This document shows positions 18,247 to 26,241 of a stretch of DNA of 29,128 nt, one piece after another. This stretch comes from CAZWDL01 sp964632995 (GTDB lineage: Bacteria > Bacteroidota > Bacteroidia > Chitinophagales > Saprospiraceae), in assembly GCA_964632995.1 (NCBI GenBank), contig CAZWDL010000098.1, positions 1-29,128 of the forward strand. The letters are read 5' to 3'. Under the pieces are notes generated by a model. It saw only the letters and a program-made list of their open reading frames with translations. It did no database searches and was not told the DNA's origin. The translations under genes were made by a program, and so were the position numbers. Positions within the stretch are counted from its first letter, which is position 1. The number at the start of each line of letters is the position of its first letter.

Positions 18247-18280
18247 CAGCTCAATCAAGCTGAGATTAAATATTTTTTTT
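18247..18280 (+). terminator. Weak hairpin plus T8 run after the GH57 gene
   Basis: CAGCT (18247-18251), 6-nt loop, AGCTG (18258-18262), then 10 bases and a run of eight T (18273-18280). The stem is short and the T-run is spaced away, so this is a weak candidate. It lies between convergent genes, where termination is expected. Confidence 0.3.
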
Positions 18281-18291
18281 CGGAGCCTGCC

Positions 18292-19173
18292 TCACCGCTC
18301 AGAGCTCTCGCGCTGAATATCCCGGCTGAGAATGTGCTGGAGTACCGCCTCCGGTGTTTGGCGGGGTTGGAGTTCTTCATCTTCCACTTTTTTCGGGTCT
18401 TCGACTTTCAGAAGGGGGCTGACGTAGTTATAATCCACCTCATCGTACTCGTAGATAGACCATCTTCCCCACTTATATTCCAATGCGGTGAGATTCTCCA
18501 CCCAGTCGCCGGAGTTAAGGTAAGTGACCTCTCTGCCTTTGACTTCCGAGGTGCGCATCTGAGGCCGGTGAATATGGCCGCAGATGACATAGTCATACGC
18601 TTCTTCGGAAGCCAATTGAATAGCCGTATCTTCGAAATCTCCGATAAATTTGACGGCTTCCTTAACCTGATGTTTGACTTTTTTGGCGAAGGACATGCGC
18701 GGCATACCCAGCCTGGTCCGCAGCTTATTGACAAAGCGGTTGAGCAGTATGAGCCAGTCGTAACCTTTGCCACCCAATTTGGCGATCAGCGGGGAGTACT
18801 TAATTAATACGTCGAAGATATCACCGTGGAAGATCCAGTAGGTCTTGCCTTGAAGTTTTAGAATCAGCTTATCCCTGAGATGGATGTTCCCGGAAGCAAA
18901 ATCGGAGTAACGCCGAAGAGCATCGTCATGATTACCGGTAATGTAGTAAACCCGGGTTCCATTGGCCGCCATTTTCAAAATGCACTGAATCACCTGTATA
19001 TGTTCTTTCGGAAAGTAGCGCTTGCGAAACTGCCACATATCGATGAAGTCACCGTTGAGGATAAGGGTTTCTACCTTAACACTCTTCAGATAATTGAGCA
19101 GTTCCCGGGCGTGGCAGCCATAGGTACCCAAGTGTACATCAGAGATAACGACGATGTCTATTTCCCTTTTCAT
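18292..19173 (-). CDS. LpxH-like UDP-2,3-diacylglucosamine diphosphatase family metallophosphatase
   Basis: A 293-residue calcineurin-like metallophosphoesterase. The start was set at the ATG at 19173 (MKREIDIVVISDVHLG); an upstream start at 19236 would add 21 residues with no family support. Five metal motifs are intact: SDVHLG (D12, H14), NGDFID (D42), TGNHDDA (N81, H82), HGD (H117) and CGHIHRPQ (H200, H202). Proteins of this branch are annotated as LpxH-type enzymes that cleave UDP-diacylglucosamine to lipid X in lipid A synthesis, at the cytoplasmic face of the inner membrane. True substrate specificity is not provable from motifs, and some relatives act on other phosphoesters. The C-terminus (KKVEDEELQPRQ) is a charged extension. 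It follows the AraC gene after 124 bases and a hairpin. Confidence 0.82.
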   Translation of the reverse strand: MKREIDIVVISDVHLGTYGCHARELLNYLKSVKVETLILNGDFIDMWQFRKRYFPKEHIQVIQCILKMAANGTRVYYITGNHDDALRRYSDFASGNIHLRDKLILKLQGKTYWIFHGDIFDVLIKYSPLIAKLGGKGYDWLILLNRFVNKLRTRLGMPRMSFAKKVKHQVKEAVKFIGDFEDTAIQLASEEAYDYVICGHIHRPQMRTSEVKGREVTYLNSGDWVENLTALEYKWGRWSIYEYDEVDYNYVSPLLKVEDPKKVEDEELQPRQTPEAVLQHILSRDIQRESSER

Positions 19174-19260
19174 GGTTTGATTTGATAAGCCGGTCTGAGT
19201 CGAGTAAGTGATCCTATAATTTACTGCAAGATCCACTTTGTATGTAAATTGAATGTAAAA

Positions 19261-19283
19261 GTTTAATCATGAAATGATTAAAC
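19261..19283 (-). terminator. 10-bp perfect inverted repeat between the AraC gene and the lpxH-like gene
   Basis: GTTTAATCAT (19261-19270), loop GAA, ATGATTAAAC (19274-19283), all matched. On the minus strand the stem is followed by TTTTAC, so it could terminate the AraC transcript 15-37 bases after its stop. Because it is AT-rich and symmetrical it could equally be a binding site for a dimeric regulator upstream of the lpxH-like gene. Confidence 0.5.
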
Positions 19284-19297
19284 ATCACAGCACCGGC

Positions 19298-20161
19298 TTA
19301 TCGAACGATTTTTTTCAGGCCTTTGCGGTAGGCGCGCGGATTGGTATTGGTGAAGTGCTTAAACTGCTTGTTGAAATGGGAAACATTATTGAAGCCGCTT
19401 TCAAAAGCCACCCCGGAAATGGTCAGGTCCTCGTCGGCGAGCAGGCGGCAGGCATGAGCGATACGGTATTCGTTGACGAACTGGATGAACGTTTTATTGG
19501 TCAGTCGTTTGAAGTAGCGGCAGAAAGCGGGCAGGGTCATATTGACCCGGCCGGCTACTTCTTCTAGACTCACCGCTCCCTGGAAATTACTTTCCACGTA
19601 GTTGTAAACCCGGTCGATGCGTTCGTGATCCTGCGTATTCACTTCGATGCCGAAGCCACTGGCCTGCAACAATGCGAATTCTGTGGAACAGGCCATACGC
19701 TGCAGCACCTTCAATAACAGGAGCAGCCGGTCGAAGCCCGATAAGCGGGGCATCTGCTTAAGCGCTGTTCCTACCTCCGCTTTTGTTTCTCCTGTAAAGG
19801 AAATCCCCTGCTTGGCCCGCTCGAATAGCTGACGGATATCCTTCATTTCGGGCCGCGAAAGGAAATCGCCACCCAGAAAGTCTTCTTTCATCTGTACGAC
19901 GATCTCCACGTGCTCCTCTTCCAACTCCTCGGTAAAACCAAAATGCGGCAGATCGGGACCGAGAAAGATCAGGTCACCATCCTCGTAATAGGAAATATGG
20001 TCGCCGATATGGCGCTTGCCGCTTCCATTCGACACATAGACGATCTCATACTCCGGATGCACATGCCAGTGCGGACGATTGCAGAAGTTGGCGTCGGCAA
20101 ATTCTCTTACAGTAAAGGAACTACCGAAAGCGGGTTCTATTTTTTCGAATTTTGCCTTCAT
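19298..20161 (-). CDS. AraC family transcriptional regulator with cupin sensor domain
   Basis: A 287-residue one-component regulator. The N-terminal half is a cupin-type ligand domain recognisable from NRPHWHVHPEYEIVYVSNGSG (about 28-48) and GDLIFLGPDLPHFG (about 62-75), the pattern used to sense small carbohydrates or similar ligands. The C-terminal ~100 residues form the AraC DNA-binding domain: SLEEVAGRVNMTLPAFCRYF for the first helix-turn-helix, then FIQFVNEYRIAHACRLL, and DLTISGVAFESGFNNVSHFN followed by KQFKHFTNTNPRAYRK. The length is standard. It begins 36 bases after the porin stop on the same strand, so it may be cotranscribed with the porin; whether it controls its neighbours is not shown. 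The inducer is unknown. Confidence 0.93.
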   Translation of the reverse strand: MKAKFEKIEPAFGSSFTVREFADANFCNRPHWHVHPEYEIVYVSNGSGKRHIGDHISYYEDGDLIFLGPDLPHFGFTEELEEEHVEIVVQMKEDFLGGDFLSRPEMKDIRQLFERAKQGISFTGETKAEVGTALKQMPRLSGFDRLLLLLKVLQRMACSTEFALLQASGFGIEVNTQDHERIDRVYNYVESNFQGAVSLEEVAGRVNMTLPAFCRYFKRLTNKTFIQFVNEYRIAHACRLLADEDLTISGVAFESGFNNVSHFNKQFKHFTNTNPRAYRKGLKKIVR

Positions 20162-20197
20162 AAGCCATTCAATTCAAATACATGCTAAATTAAGACT

Positions 20198-22318
20198 TTA
20201 GTCCACAAAGCGCCAATTGATCCCCAGGCTGAGGCCGGAGCCGGAGGTAAAAGGATAGCGGGCGTTGAGATAGAAGAGTTTCGGATCGCCGGATTCAGGG
20301 TCATCAGGTAAGAAGAACGAAGAGATGTTTTCCCATTTGACAAAAGCCCTAAAACGGGTTACGCGCATACCCAGAAATACATCGACGGAAGGATAGAAAG
20401 GGATATCGACCTGATCTTCAAGTATGAACTGACCAGTCAGCGGGAAGTAATAATAACCGCGATAGGTGCTGTTCATACGCAGGTCGGCGCCCAGTTGCAC
20501 ATTCAGTACTTTGAACCATTTGCCCCAATAGTAAAGGCTGTGCTTTGACCAGATTTCCGGTACCCGGATAAACGCTTCCGAGCCGGACTGGAAGGCGATG
20601 ACATTATCCAGGTGAAACTTGCCGACCCGGAAATCCTTTTTGACGATCAGTTGTGCTATGCTGACGGGGGTTCCGGTTTGCCGCGGCATCGCCAGGGTAT
20701 CGTAATAGATATAATTGTTGAGCAGATGGAAGCGGCCGGAGACTTCCAGGTCAAAGCCGGGCAGGCGATAAGTAGCGGTAATATTGGTTTCCAGGGTCTT
20801 TTTAAAATCGTTGTCCCAGATGGGCTGTTCGTTAACAAAGAAACGCTGCTGCATCAGGTTGGGTTCGTACAACTGGTTGTTGAAAGAGGCCGACAGTTCG
20901 CCGAGTTTGCCCAGGCCCAGGGACAGTTCGCCGAAGACACGGTAATCGCCGGCGTTGTCCCATAGTCCCAGCTGGCCGTACGTGCGGAGGCTCAGGTTAT
21001 CTCCCGGTTGGAAGTTCAGCCGTCCGAAGGCAAAAAGATTTTGGATGAGCGAATCGGTAGCCTCGAGATCCAGCCAATTGAGCCGGTGGTTGATTCCTAC
21101 TTCGAAGAGATCCCGCTGTCGGCGTACATCCCCGGTTCCGGAAGAACGCGGTTTGAAGGTACGCAGGCGGAAGGTGTTTTCCAGTTCGCGGTGTTGCAGA
21201 TAAAAGCGCAAGCCACGCGGATCGACGAGAAAGTCGCCGTAGTAATCGGCCGTTATTCCGTCATCCAGTTCCGGATCGAAATATTTGTAGCGGTTATTTT
21301 GGTAGTGGATCTGATGGGCCAGGGTAAAGCGTCGCTTGTCAGCGCGGGAGCTGCCGCCGCCGGGTGGAACGGGACGACGCCGCAGGGAATCCGCACCGGC
21401 CATTCTCTGCAATGAGTCGGGTACTTCGGCGCGGTCGGGCAACTGTTGCATCAGGCTGTCCCCCATGATTCCCGGAGGCCTGCGGCGTGGTATCCTCGCC
21501 TGCGTCCGTGCGGGCGCCTTTGGTCCTAGGGTGTAATAATGGGTGTAGGCGATGCCCTGGCGGCGATGCCGCGTTTCAGCATCCTCCAGGAAGACCTCCG
21601 CGGTGTTGGGATCCAGTATACCGCTACCTTGGGAGGAGGGCGGCGTCAGGATCCCACCGTTATCCTCCTGTTCAATGGTATTCCAGGCCAGGCTCAGAAA
21701 TCCGTCGTAGCGCCCTCCTTTACTCTTGTACCACAAACCGGTCGCCAGCGCGGTATTGCGGGTGCGCTGATGTGGATATTGGTTGCGGGTGCCCAGCTGC
21801 GGCATTCGGTTATAATCAATGCTGAAATTCAGCCCTCCGGAAAAATTACGGCTGAACTTTCCCTTCAGGTAGGAATCGGCCTGCTCGCCACGCTGATAAT
21901 AACTCAAATTGGTATAGGCGCGATCGATGCGGTAAAAGGGCATCTCGGTAGCTAGGGTCTGATAAATATCGAACTGATGCAGCCCCACGTCAAAGCCGCG
22001 CCGGTAAAGGGGTTCATAAACAATGGGGCGCGCCGCGGAGCCCAGGTTGCCGAGATTGACGTAATCCAGGTCTCTGGCCCGTGTGGGGTCGTACTGGTGA
22101 AAGTAATTACCGAGTAAGGAATCCGAAAAACTGTATTCCTCTCCCGGGTTATCAGCGTAGAAGTAAAAGATATCAAGCGTATCCGGTATCACCTCGTAAT
22201 CCTCCGACTGCGGATCCTCCGAGTAGTTGTCGGGAAAATCCACCCCTCCCGGCGTAAACTGCCCCCAGGCAGCTGACGCCATCGCCAGAAAAAACAGGGT
22301 GAATATCAATAGACGCAT
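20198..22318 (-). CDS. Putative porin (Porin_10 type), outer-membrane beta barrel
   Basis: A 706-residue exported protein. The signal peptide is MRLLIFTLFFLAMASAAWG with cleavage before QFTPGG. The rest shows alternating aromatic/polar strands typical of a large outer-membrane barrel (for example SGGLNFSIDYNRMP, GFLSLAWNTIEQ, NLQLYEPN-like strands), and the chain ends in GINWRFVD, with a C-terminal aromatic-containing strand as in barrels that need BAM assembly. It matches the Bacteroidota 'putative porin' family by length and strand pattern. Residues about 266-330 are a Pro/Arg-rich low-complexity insertion that looks like an exposed loop. The role is presumably passive uptake; the substrate is unknown. 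It follows fabI after 199 bp and precedes the AraC gene by 36. Confidence 0.85.
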   Translation of the reverse strand: MRLLIFTLFFLAMASAAWGQFTPGGVDFPDNYSEDPQSEDYEVIPDTLDIFYFYADNPGEEYSFSDSLLGNYFHQYDPTRARDLDYVNLGNLGSAARPIVYEPLYRRGFDVGLHQFDIYQTLATEMPFYRIDRAYTNLSYYQRGEQADSYLKGKFSRNFSGGLNFSIDYNRMPQLGTRNQYPHQRTRNTALATGLWYKSKGGRYDGFLSLAWNTIEQEDNGGILTPPSSQGSGILDPNTAEVFLEDAETRHRRQGIAYTHYYTLGPKAPARTQARIPRRRPPGIMGDSLMQQLPDRAEVPDSLQRMAGADSLRRRPVPPGGGSSRADKRRFTLAHQIHYQNNRYKYFDPELDDGITADYYGDFLVDPRGLRFYLQHRELENTFRLRTFKPRSSGTGDVRRQRDLFEVGINHRLNWLDLEATDSLIQNLFAFGRLNFQPGDNLSLRTYGQLGLWDNAGDYRVFGELSLGLGKLGELSASFNNQLYEPNLMQQRFFVNEQPIWDNDFKKTLETNITATYRLPGFDLEVSGRFHLLNNYIYYDTLAMPRQTGTPVSIAQLIVKKDFRVGKFHLDNVIAFQSGSEAFIRVPEIWSKHSLYYWGKWFKVLNVQLGADLRMNSTYRGYYYFPLTGQFILEDQVDIPFYPSVDVFLGMRVTRFRAFVKWENISSFFLPDDPESGDPKLFYLNARYPFTSGSGLSLGINWRFVD

Positions 22319-22449
22319 GCGGAATAAAGGATTGAATGAAACGTTTGGTTTTTAATTAAACACCTTCTCCTGTTTTTTAGTCCCTCAACCGCCGGACTTA
22401 AATATATCTTAACAAAAGAAACCCCGGATTCCACGCTCCTACTTCTCGC

Positions 22450-22471
22450 TTGCAGGCCTACGCGCCTGCAA
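22450..22471 (-). terminator. 8-bp hairpin between fabI and the porin gene
   Basis: TTGCAGGC (22450-22457) pairs perfectly with GCCTGCAA (22464-22471) around a 6-nt loop, 47 bases after the fabI stop on the minus strand. No T-run follows, so a rho-independent terminator is only possible, but the stem is GC-rich and well placed. Confidence 0.35.
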
Positions 22472-22517
22472 ATTTCCCAACCGGACCGGCTCGAATAAGG
22501 CCTTAACCCTGCTCCAT

Positions 22518-23321
22518 TCAATCCTTCAGTAAAGCCGGGCTCATCCCCATACTTGAAAAGCCTCCGTCGTGGTACAGGTTTTGCATAGTCACCATACGGG
22601 TAAAGTCGGAGAACAGGGTCATGCAGAAATCGGCGCAAGCTTCGGCGGAGGCATTACCGAGAGGCGACATTTTTTCTGCATAATCAAAGAACTCGTCGAA
22701 GCCTTTGACACCGCTGCCGGCGGTCGTTTTCGTGGGAGACTGAGAGACGGTGTTGACCCGCACTTTTTTCTTCAGTGCATAGTGATAGCCGAAGCTACGG
22801 GCGAAGGATTCCAACAGCGCCTTGGACTCCGCCATTTCGTTGTAGTCCGGGAAAGTGCGCTGCGCGGCGATATAGGACAGGGCAACGATGGATCCCCATT
22901 CGTTCATGGCATCGCGCTGGTAAAGGGTTTGCATCAGGCGATGAAAAGACATAGCCGAGATATCCAGCGTTTTGTGCATCCAGTCGTAGTTCAAATCGGT
23001 GTATTCGCGCTTTTTGCGAACGTTCAGCGACATGCCGATGGCGTGCAGGACAAAATCGAGCTTTCCCCCCAGTGCTTCTATTGATTCATCTATCAGTTTT
23101 TCCAGGTCTTCCAGACTGGTGGCATCGGCGGGAATCACTTTGGCATCCAGCTGCTCCCCAAGTTTATTGATTTCTCCGAATCTCAGGGCTACCGGGGCAT
23201 TGGTAAGGATTATCTTCGCCCCTTCTTCTACGCAGCGTTCGGCCACTTTCCAGGCGATCGATTGCTCGTCCAGTGCACCGAACACAATACCTCTTTTTCC
23301 TTCTAGTAAGTCGTTTGACAT
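22518..23321 (-). CDS. fabI: Enoyl-[acyl-carrier-protein] reductase
   Basis: A 267-residue enzyme that reduces enoyl-ACP with NADH (or NADPH), the last step of each fatty acid elongation cycle, and the target of triclosan-type inhibitors in other bacteria. The start was set at the ATG at 23321 (MSNDLLEGKRGIVFGALDEQ), since the open frame to 23447 adds a stretch without family similarity. The cofactor region is GKRGIVFGALDEQSIAWKVA (8-27). The catalytic residues fit FabI exactly in spacing: Y150, Y160 and K167 (Y-x9-Y-x6-K, as in E. coli Y146, Y156 and K163), within SYIAAQRTFPDYNEMAESK. The end region carries SQSPTKTTAGSGVKGFDEF and MTMQNLYHDGG-like residues. It lies 91 bases after recN. Confidence 0.96.
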   Translation of the reverse strand: MSNDLLEGKRGIVFGALDEQSIAWKVAERCVEEGAKIILTNAPVALRFGEINKLGEQLDAKVIPADATSLEDLEKLIDESIEALGGKLDFVLHAIGMSLNVRKKREYTDLNYDWMHKTLDISAMSFHRLMQTLYQRDAMNEWGSIVALSYIAAQRTFPDYNEMAESKALLESFARSFGYHYALKKKVRVNTVSQSPTKTTAGSGVKGFDEFFDYAEKMSPLGNASAEACADFCMTLFSDFTRMVTMQNLYHDGGFSSMGMSPALLKD

Positions 23322-23412
23322 CATCTTGATATTGTCGTTTTTCGTTTTTTTTCGTACAATCATTTGCGTATCAGGGAAGGAACCTACCGGCGGCCTCCGG
23401 TTCCGGAAGTCC

Positions 23413-25071
23413 TCACAATGCACTGAGCAATTCCCGGGCATTTTCAATTGCCGATTCGCTTGGCGGGCTTTGGCTAAGCATCGTGGCGATGGCGCGAATG
23501 CGTTCCTCTCCTTCCAGCAGGTTCAGGTCCGTTACGGTCCGGTCTTCCTTTACTTTTTTATAGACGAAATAATGCCGTTCGGCCTTACAGGCGATTTGCG
23601 GGGAATGGGTAATTGATATTACCTGGTGGTTATTGGATAGCTTTCGCAAAATATTACCCATTTTCAGCGCAATATCTCCCGATACACCGGCGTCGATTTC
23701 ATCGAAGATCAGTGTCGGGAGGGGAATAGCGCTGGCGACCAGGGATTTGGTGACCAGGGTCAGACGGGATAATTCGCCGCCCGAGGCGACATCCTTGATC
23801 AGCTGAAGGCGGCTGCCCTTATTGGCGGCAAAAAAGAAGTTGACCTCGTCGAGGCCGGTGGGTCCCAATTCACTCATCGGTCGCATTTGTACGCGAAGCT
23901 GAGCGTGTTCCATAGCCAGCTGAGCCAGTAAGTCCATCACCTGAGTTTCGAAGCCTTCGATAACGGAGCGCCGGCGCTCTGTCAATTGTTCGGCCATCCC
24001 GTGAAGCTCTTTTTTTTGTTTTTCAATATCCGCCTCCAGAGAGTCAATCTCCGTACTCAAATCGCCGATCTTATCCAGCTGGCCCTGCAGGTCTTCCTGT
24101 ATTGCAATCAGGTCCTCTACCGTACTGACGTTGTGCTTGCGCTCCAGGCGGTAGATCAGGTCGAGGCGCGTTTGCACTTCCGAGATGCGCTCGGGATCGT
24201 ATTCGGTATCCTCGGCGACGCGTTCAAATTCCTGCGTCAGGTCTTCTATTTCCAGCAGCAGACTGTCGTAGCGCTCGTAAAGCTGAGCAAGTCGGCTATC
24301 GTAGCGACGCAGCTGGCTTAGCGAATGCCCTAATTCCTGTAGCTGACTGATGACCGACTGTTCGCTCTCGTTCAAATGCTGATAGGCGCCGGCCAGGGTT
24401 TGCTTGATCTCCTCGGCGTTCTGCAGGACAGACAACTCCTCCTCGAGCTCCTCCTGCTCACCGGCGCGCAGTTCCACATTATTGAATTCTTCAAGCTGGA
24501 AATTGATGAAATCCACTTCTTTAGCCGCATTTTGGTTGCGTTCGATAAGATCGGACAAAATACGGCGATCGGCCTGGTAGGCGCGGTAGGCTTCCTCGTA
24601 TGCGGCTATCAGCTTTTTATTACCGGCCAGTGCATCGATCATACGTAACTGAAAGGAAACATTGTGGATATCCAGCGTATCGAATTGCTGATGTAAGTCG
24701 ATGAGCGCTGCACTGAGTTGCTGCAGCACTTTGAGATTGACCGGCGTATCGTTGACAAAGGCCCTCGATTTGCCGGAAGGCAGCAATTCCCGGCGAATGA
24801 CCATATCAGTATCGTAGTCGAGATCATGATTGCGGAAAAAAGCCTCCAAATCGTATTTACCGATATCGAAAAAGCCCTCTACGACGCATTTTTCCTCATC
24901 ACTGTACAACGTTTTGGTATCCGCCCGGTTACCCATAATTAAGCCCAGAGCGCCGAGCAGGATGGACTTTCCCGCACCGGTTTCGCCGGTAATGATCGTC
25001 AGTCCTTTCGAAAAATCGATGGACAGTGATTCGATCAAGGCGTAGTTTTTTACCTGTAAGTGTTTGATCAT
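23413..25071 (-). CDS. recN: DNA repair protein RecN
   Basis: A 552-residue SMC-like ATPase acting early in double-strand break repair, in the cytoplasm on DNA. The globular head is made from both ends. Walker A is GETGAGKS (29-36), with the N-terminal MIKHLQVKNYALIESL typical of RecN; the ABC signature is ASGGELSR (429-436); Walker B is PTLIFDEIDAGVSG (452-465). Between them, residues about 155-390 are a long charged coiled coil (two arms, shorter than those of SMC proteins), with LIDLHQQFDTL at about 123-133, the characteristic RecN Q-loop area. Length is standard. It is the first gene of the minus-strand run and probably has its own promoter at 25160-25167. Confidence 0.97.
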   Translation of the reverse strand: MIKHLQVKNYALIESLSIDFSKGLTIITGETGAGKSILLGALGLIMGNRADTKTLYSDEEKCVVEGFFDIGKYDLEAFFRNHDLDYDTDMVIRRELLPSGKSRAFVNDTPVNLKVLQQLSAALIDLHQQFDTLDIHNVSFQLRMIDALAGNKKLIAAYEEAYRAYQADRRILSDLIERNQNAAKEVDFINFQLEEFNNVELRAGEQEELEEELSVLQNAEEIKQTLAGAYQHLNESEQSVISQLQELGHSLSQLRRYDSRLAQLYERYDSLLLEIEDLTQEFERVAEDTEYDPERISEVQTRLDLIYRLERKHNVSTVEDLIAIQEDLQGQLDKIGDLSTEIDSLEADIEKQKKELHGMAEQLTERRRSVIEGFETQVMDLLAQLAMEHAQLRVQMRPMSELGPTGLDEVNFFFAANKGSRLQLIKDVASGGELSRLTLVTKSLVASAIPLPTLIFDEIDAGVSGDIALKMGNILRKLSNNHQVISITHSPQIACKAERHYFVYKKVKEDRTVTDLNLLEGEERIRAIATMLSQSPPSESAIENARELLSAL

Positions 25072-25159
25072 ATAGTACCCTGCGATTGGAATTAAGGAAC
25101 TGTCGGTCTTAAGGTTCCTGCAAATTGGAAAAATTCCAAACCATCTCCTCTAATCGAGG

Positions 25160-25167
25160 CAAAAATA
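25160..25167 (-). promoter_or_regulatory. Candidate -7 element for recN
   Basis: The complement of CAAAAATA reads TATTTTTG, an exact TAnnTTTG match, 88 bases upstream of the recN ATG on its strand. No clear TTG is seen 17-23 bases further upstream. It faces away from a matching element at 25191-25198. Confidence 0.4.
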
Positions 25168-25190
25168 AAGGTTTTACCCGTGAAAAGCAC

Positions 25191-25198
25191 TATTTTTG
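25191..25198 (+). promoter_or_regulatory. Candidate -7 element for the 25337 lipoprotein
   Basis: TATTTTTG, an exact TAnnTTTG match, 138 bases before the lipoprotein ATG. With the recN element 23 bases away on the other strand it forms a compact divergent promoter pair. The -33 box is not obvious. Confidence 0.4.
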
Positions 25199-25336
25199 TG
25201 CCGCTATAAAAAATTCCATTACTTCTTTGACAACTGGTGTGAGCGGCGGAGGGCTACAAGTCCCTCCTTATTCGACCTAACCCGGCTTCCCGATACACCC
25301 TTTATCAGAGAATTACAATGACTAATACCAGAACGT

Positions 25337-25825
25337 ATGAAGAATTGGATAGTGATGCTTGCCCTGATACTCGGTTTTTCCGCCTGTCAGCAAGATGAAA
25401 TGGATCAGTGGCGTTCGACCGACCTGCTCCCCTACGGCATTCCGCTTAGTATCAAAACGCCCGACAGCATCGATGTGGAAACCAGTGATATGGGAGGATT
25501 AATGCAGGATGTGACGATCAAGGGAGGCGAAAATTACTACGTCCAAATCTATGCCTCTGATGCGGAGACTACCGACATTTCCAAGGTGAAAGCCGAACAA
25601 CTCTCCGAAGTAAAATCAAACCGCTATTTTTCTCAGATCGTCGAGGAGGAGGAAGCCGGTTTTATCTACCAGACTCAGATTGACTCCATCACTAATTACG
25701 GCTTCCGCTATATTCGCGTGCAAGGGGATAAAGAATATATTTTCCAGACCGGCATGACCGGCATGTACTCTCTGGAAGAGGTCAGACGCATGTACGAGGC
25801 GGTGAAGCCGGAAAGCAGAAATTAG
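25337..25825 (+). CDS. Small predicted lipoprotein of unknown function
   Basis: A 162-residue protein with a clear lipoprotein signal: MKNWIVMLALILGFSAC, lipobox GFSAC, acylated Cys at residue 17. The mature part is acidic, beginning QQDEMDQWRSTDLLPYGIPL, and contains a repeatable beta-rich pattern (VTIKGGENYYVQIYAS, GFRYIRVQGDKEYIFQTG). The ending YSLEEVRRMYEAVKPE is helical. I do not recognise a named family; it resembles a class of conserved hypothetical lipoproteins in Saprospiria. The ATG at 25337 follows directly after ACCAGAACGT with no strong Shine-Dalgarno. It is transcribed away from recN from a shared 265-bp region. Its stop lies 81 bases before the large palindrome. Confidence 0.8.
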   Translation: MKNWIVMLALILGFSACQQDEMDQWRSTDLLPYGIPLSIKTPDSIDVETSDMGGLMQDVTIKGGENYYVQIYASDAETTDISKVKAEQLSEVKSNRYFSQIVEEEEAGFIYQTQIDSITNYGFRYIRVQGDKEYIFQTGMTGMYSLEEVRRMYEAVKPESRN

Positions 25826-25906
25826 GAAATCCGGAATTTAACCCGCCGAAGGTAACCTTTCGCTCCTATTGGGCATAAAGGCTTGAAGGGTGTGGAATTA
25901 AAAAGC

Positions 25907-25969
25907 TTTTTTCCCGGGACAACTGACGGGGTGACTTCAAGTCACCCCGTCAGTTGTCCCGGGAAAGAA
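25907..25969. repeat. 63-nt near-perfect palindrome (28-bp perfect arms)
   Basis: Left arm 25910-25937 begins TTTCCCGGGACAACTG and its exact complement is 25939-25966, with a single C at the centre (25938). One T-G mismatch then two more pairs extend it to 25907-25969. As RNA it would form a very stable hairpin with an apex of about TTCAA. It lies between the lipoprotein at 25337 and the truncated sigma gene, whose best start codon (TTG at 25954) is inside the right arm. Ends of the inner part (AACTGAC/GTCAGTT) and the central TTCAA match the pattern of the repeat at 1439-1469. It could be a terminator, a REP-like element, or both; the truncation beside it suggests an insertion or recombination point. 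Confidence 0.9.
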
Positions 25970-26241
25970 ATCAGTCAACAGTAGAAGAGGGCCCGGAACA
26001 GCGAAGCGAAGACGATGTCGCGACCTTGCTGGAGAAAACAGAACGATACCGTTTCTTCCGGGAAAAGCTGACGCAACTCGGCGGCGATTGCCGGAAAGTG
26101 CTGAATCTGTTTTTCGCCGGCGAAAGCATGGAGAATATCGCCCAGGCCTTGGGCTACGCCAAAAAGCGAAAATTTCAATGTAAAAAGCAGCTCATCGGGC
26201 TCATCCGGGAAGACCGGCGGTATGAAGAATCGTCAGGGTAA
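25954..26241 (+). pseudogene. ECF sigma factor remnant: region 4 only
   Basis: At most 95 residues remain of an extracytoplasmic-function-type RNA polymerase sigma factor, normally about 170-200 residues. The visible part is an acidic linker followed by LTQLGGDCRKVLNLFFAGES then MENIAQALGYA, the start of the region 4 helix-turn-helix, and a basic tail KKRKFQCKKQLIGLIRE. Region 2, which binds core polymerase and the -10 element, is missing. The only upstream in-frame starts are non-ATG (TTG at 25954), inside a long palindrome, and an in-frame TGA at 25924 closes the frame. From memory of the family, about five residues between GYA and KKRK (the recognition helix) are also lacking. Its stop overlaps the next start (TAATG), the usual sigma/anti-sigma coupling. 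It is unlikely to work as a sigma factor; it could still be expressed as a fragment. Confidence 0.65.

Noticed and set aside
22306..22638. 110-residue minus frame between porin and fabI
   Set aside because: Overlaps the fabI 3' end in another frame and looks like random translation.
23322..23447. Longer N-terminus for FabI from the start at 23447
   Set aside because: The extra 42 residues have no FabI similarity and would begin just before the end of recN; the ATG at 23321 gives the standard length.
25095..25119. AACTGTC beside the recN promoter as a third copy of the palindrome family
   Set aside because: There is no matching GWCAGTT partner; only a short AGGAAC/GTTCCT pairing, which is weak.
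25907..25969. CRISPR repeat or array
   Set aside because: The palindrome occurs once here with no spacers or repeated copies and no cas genes.
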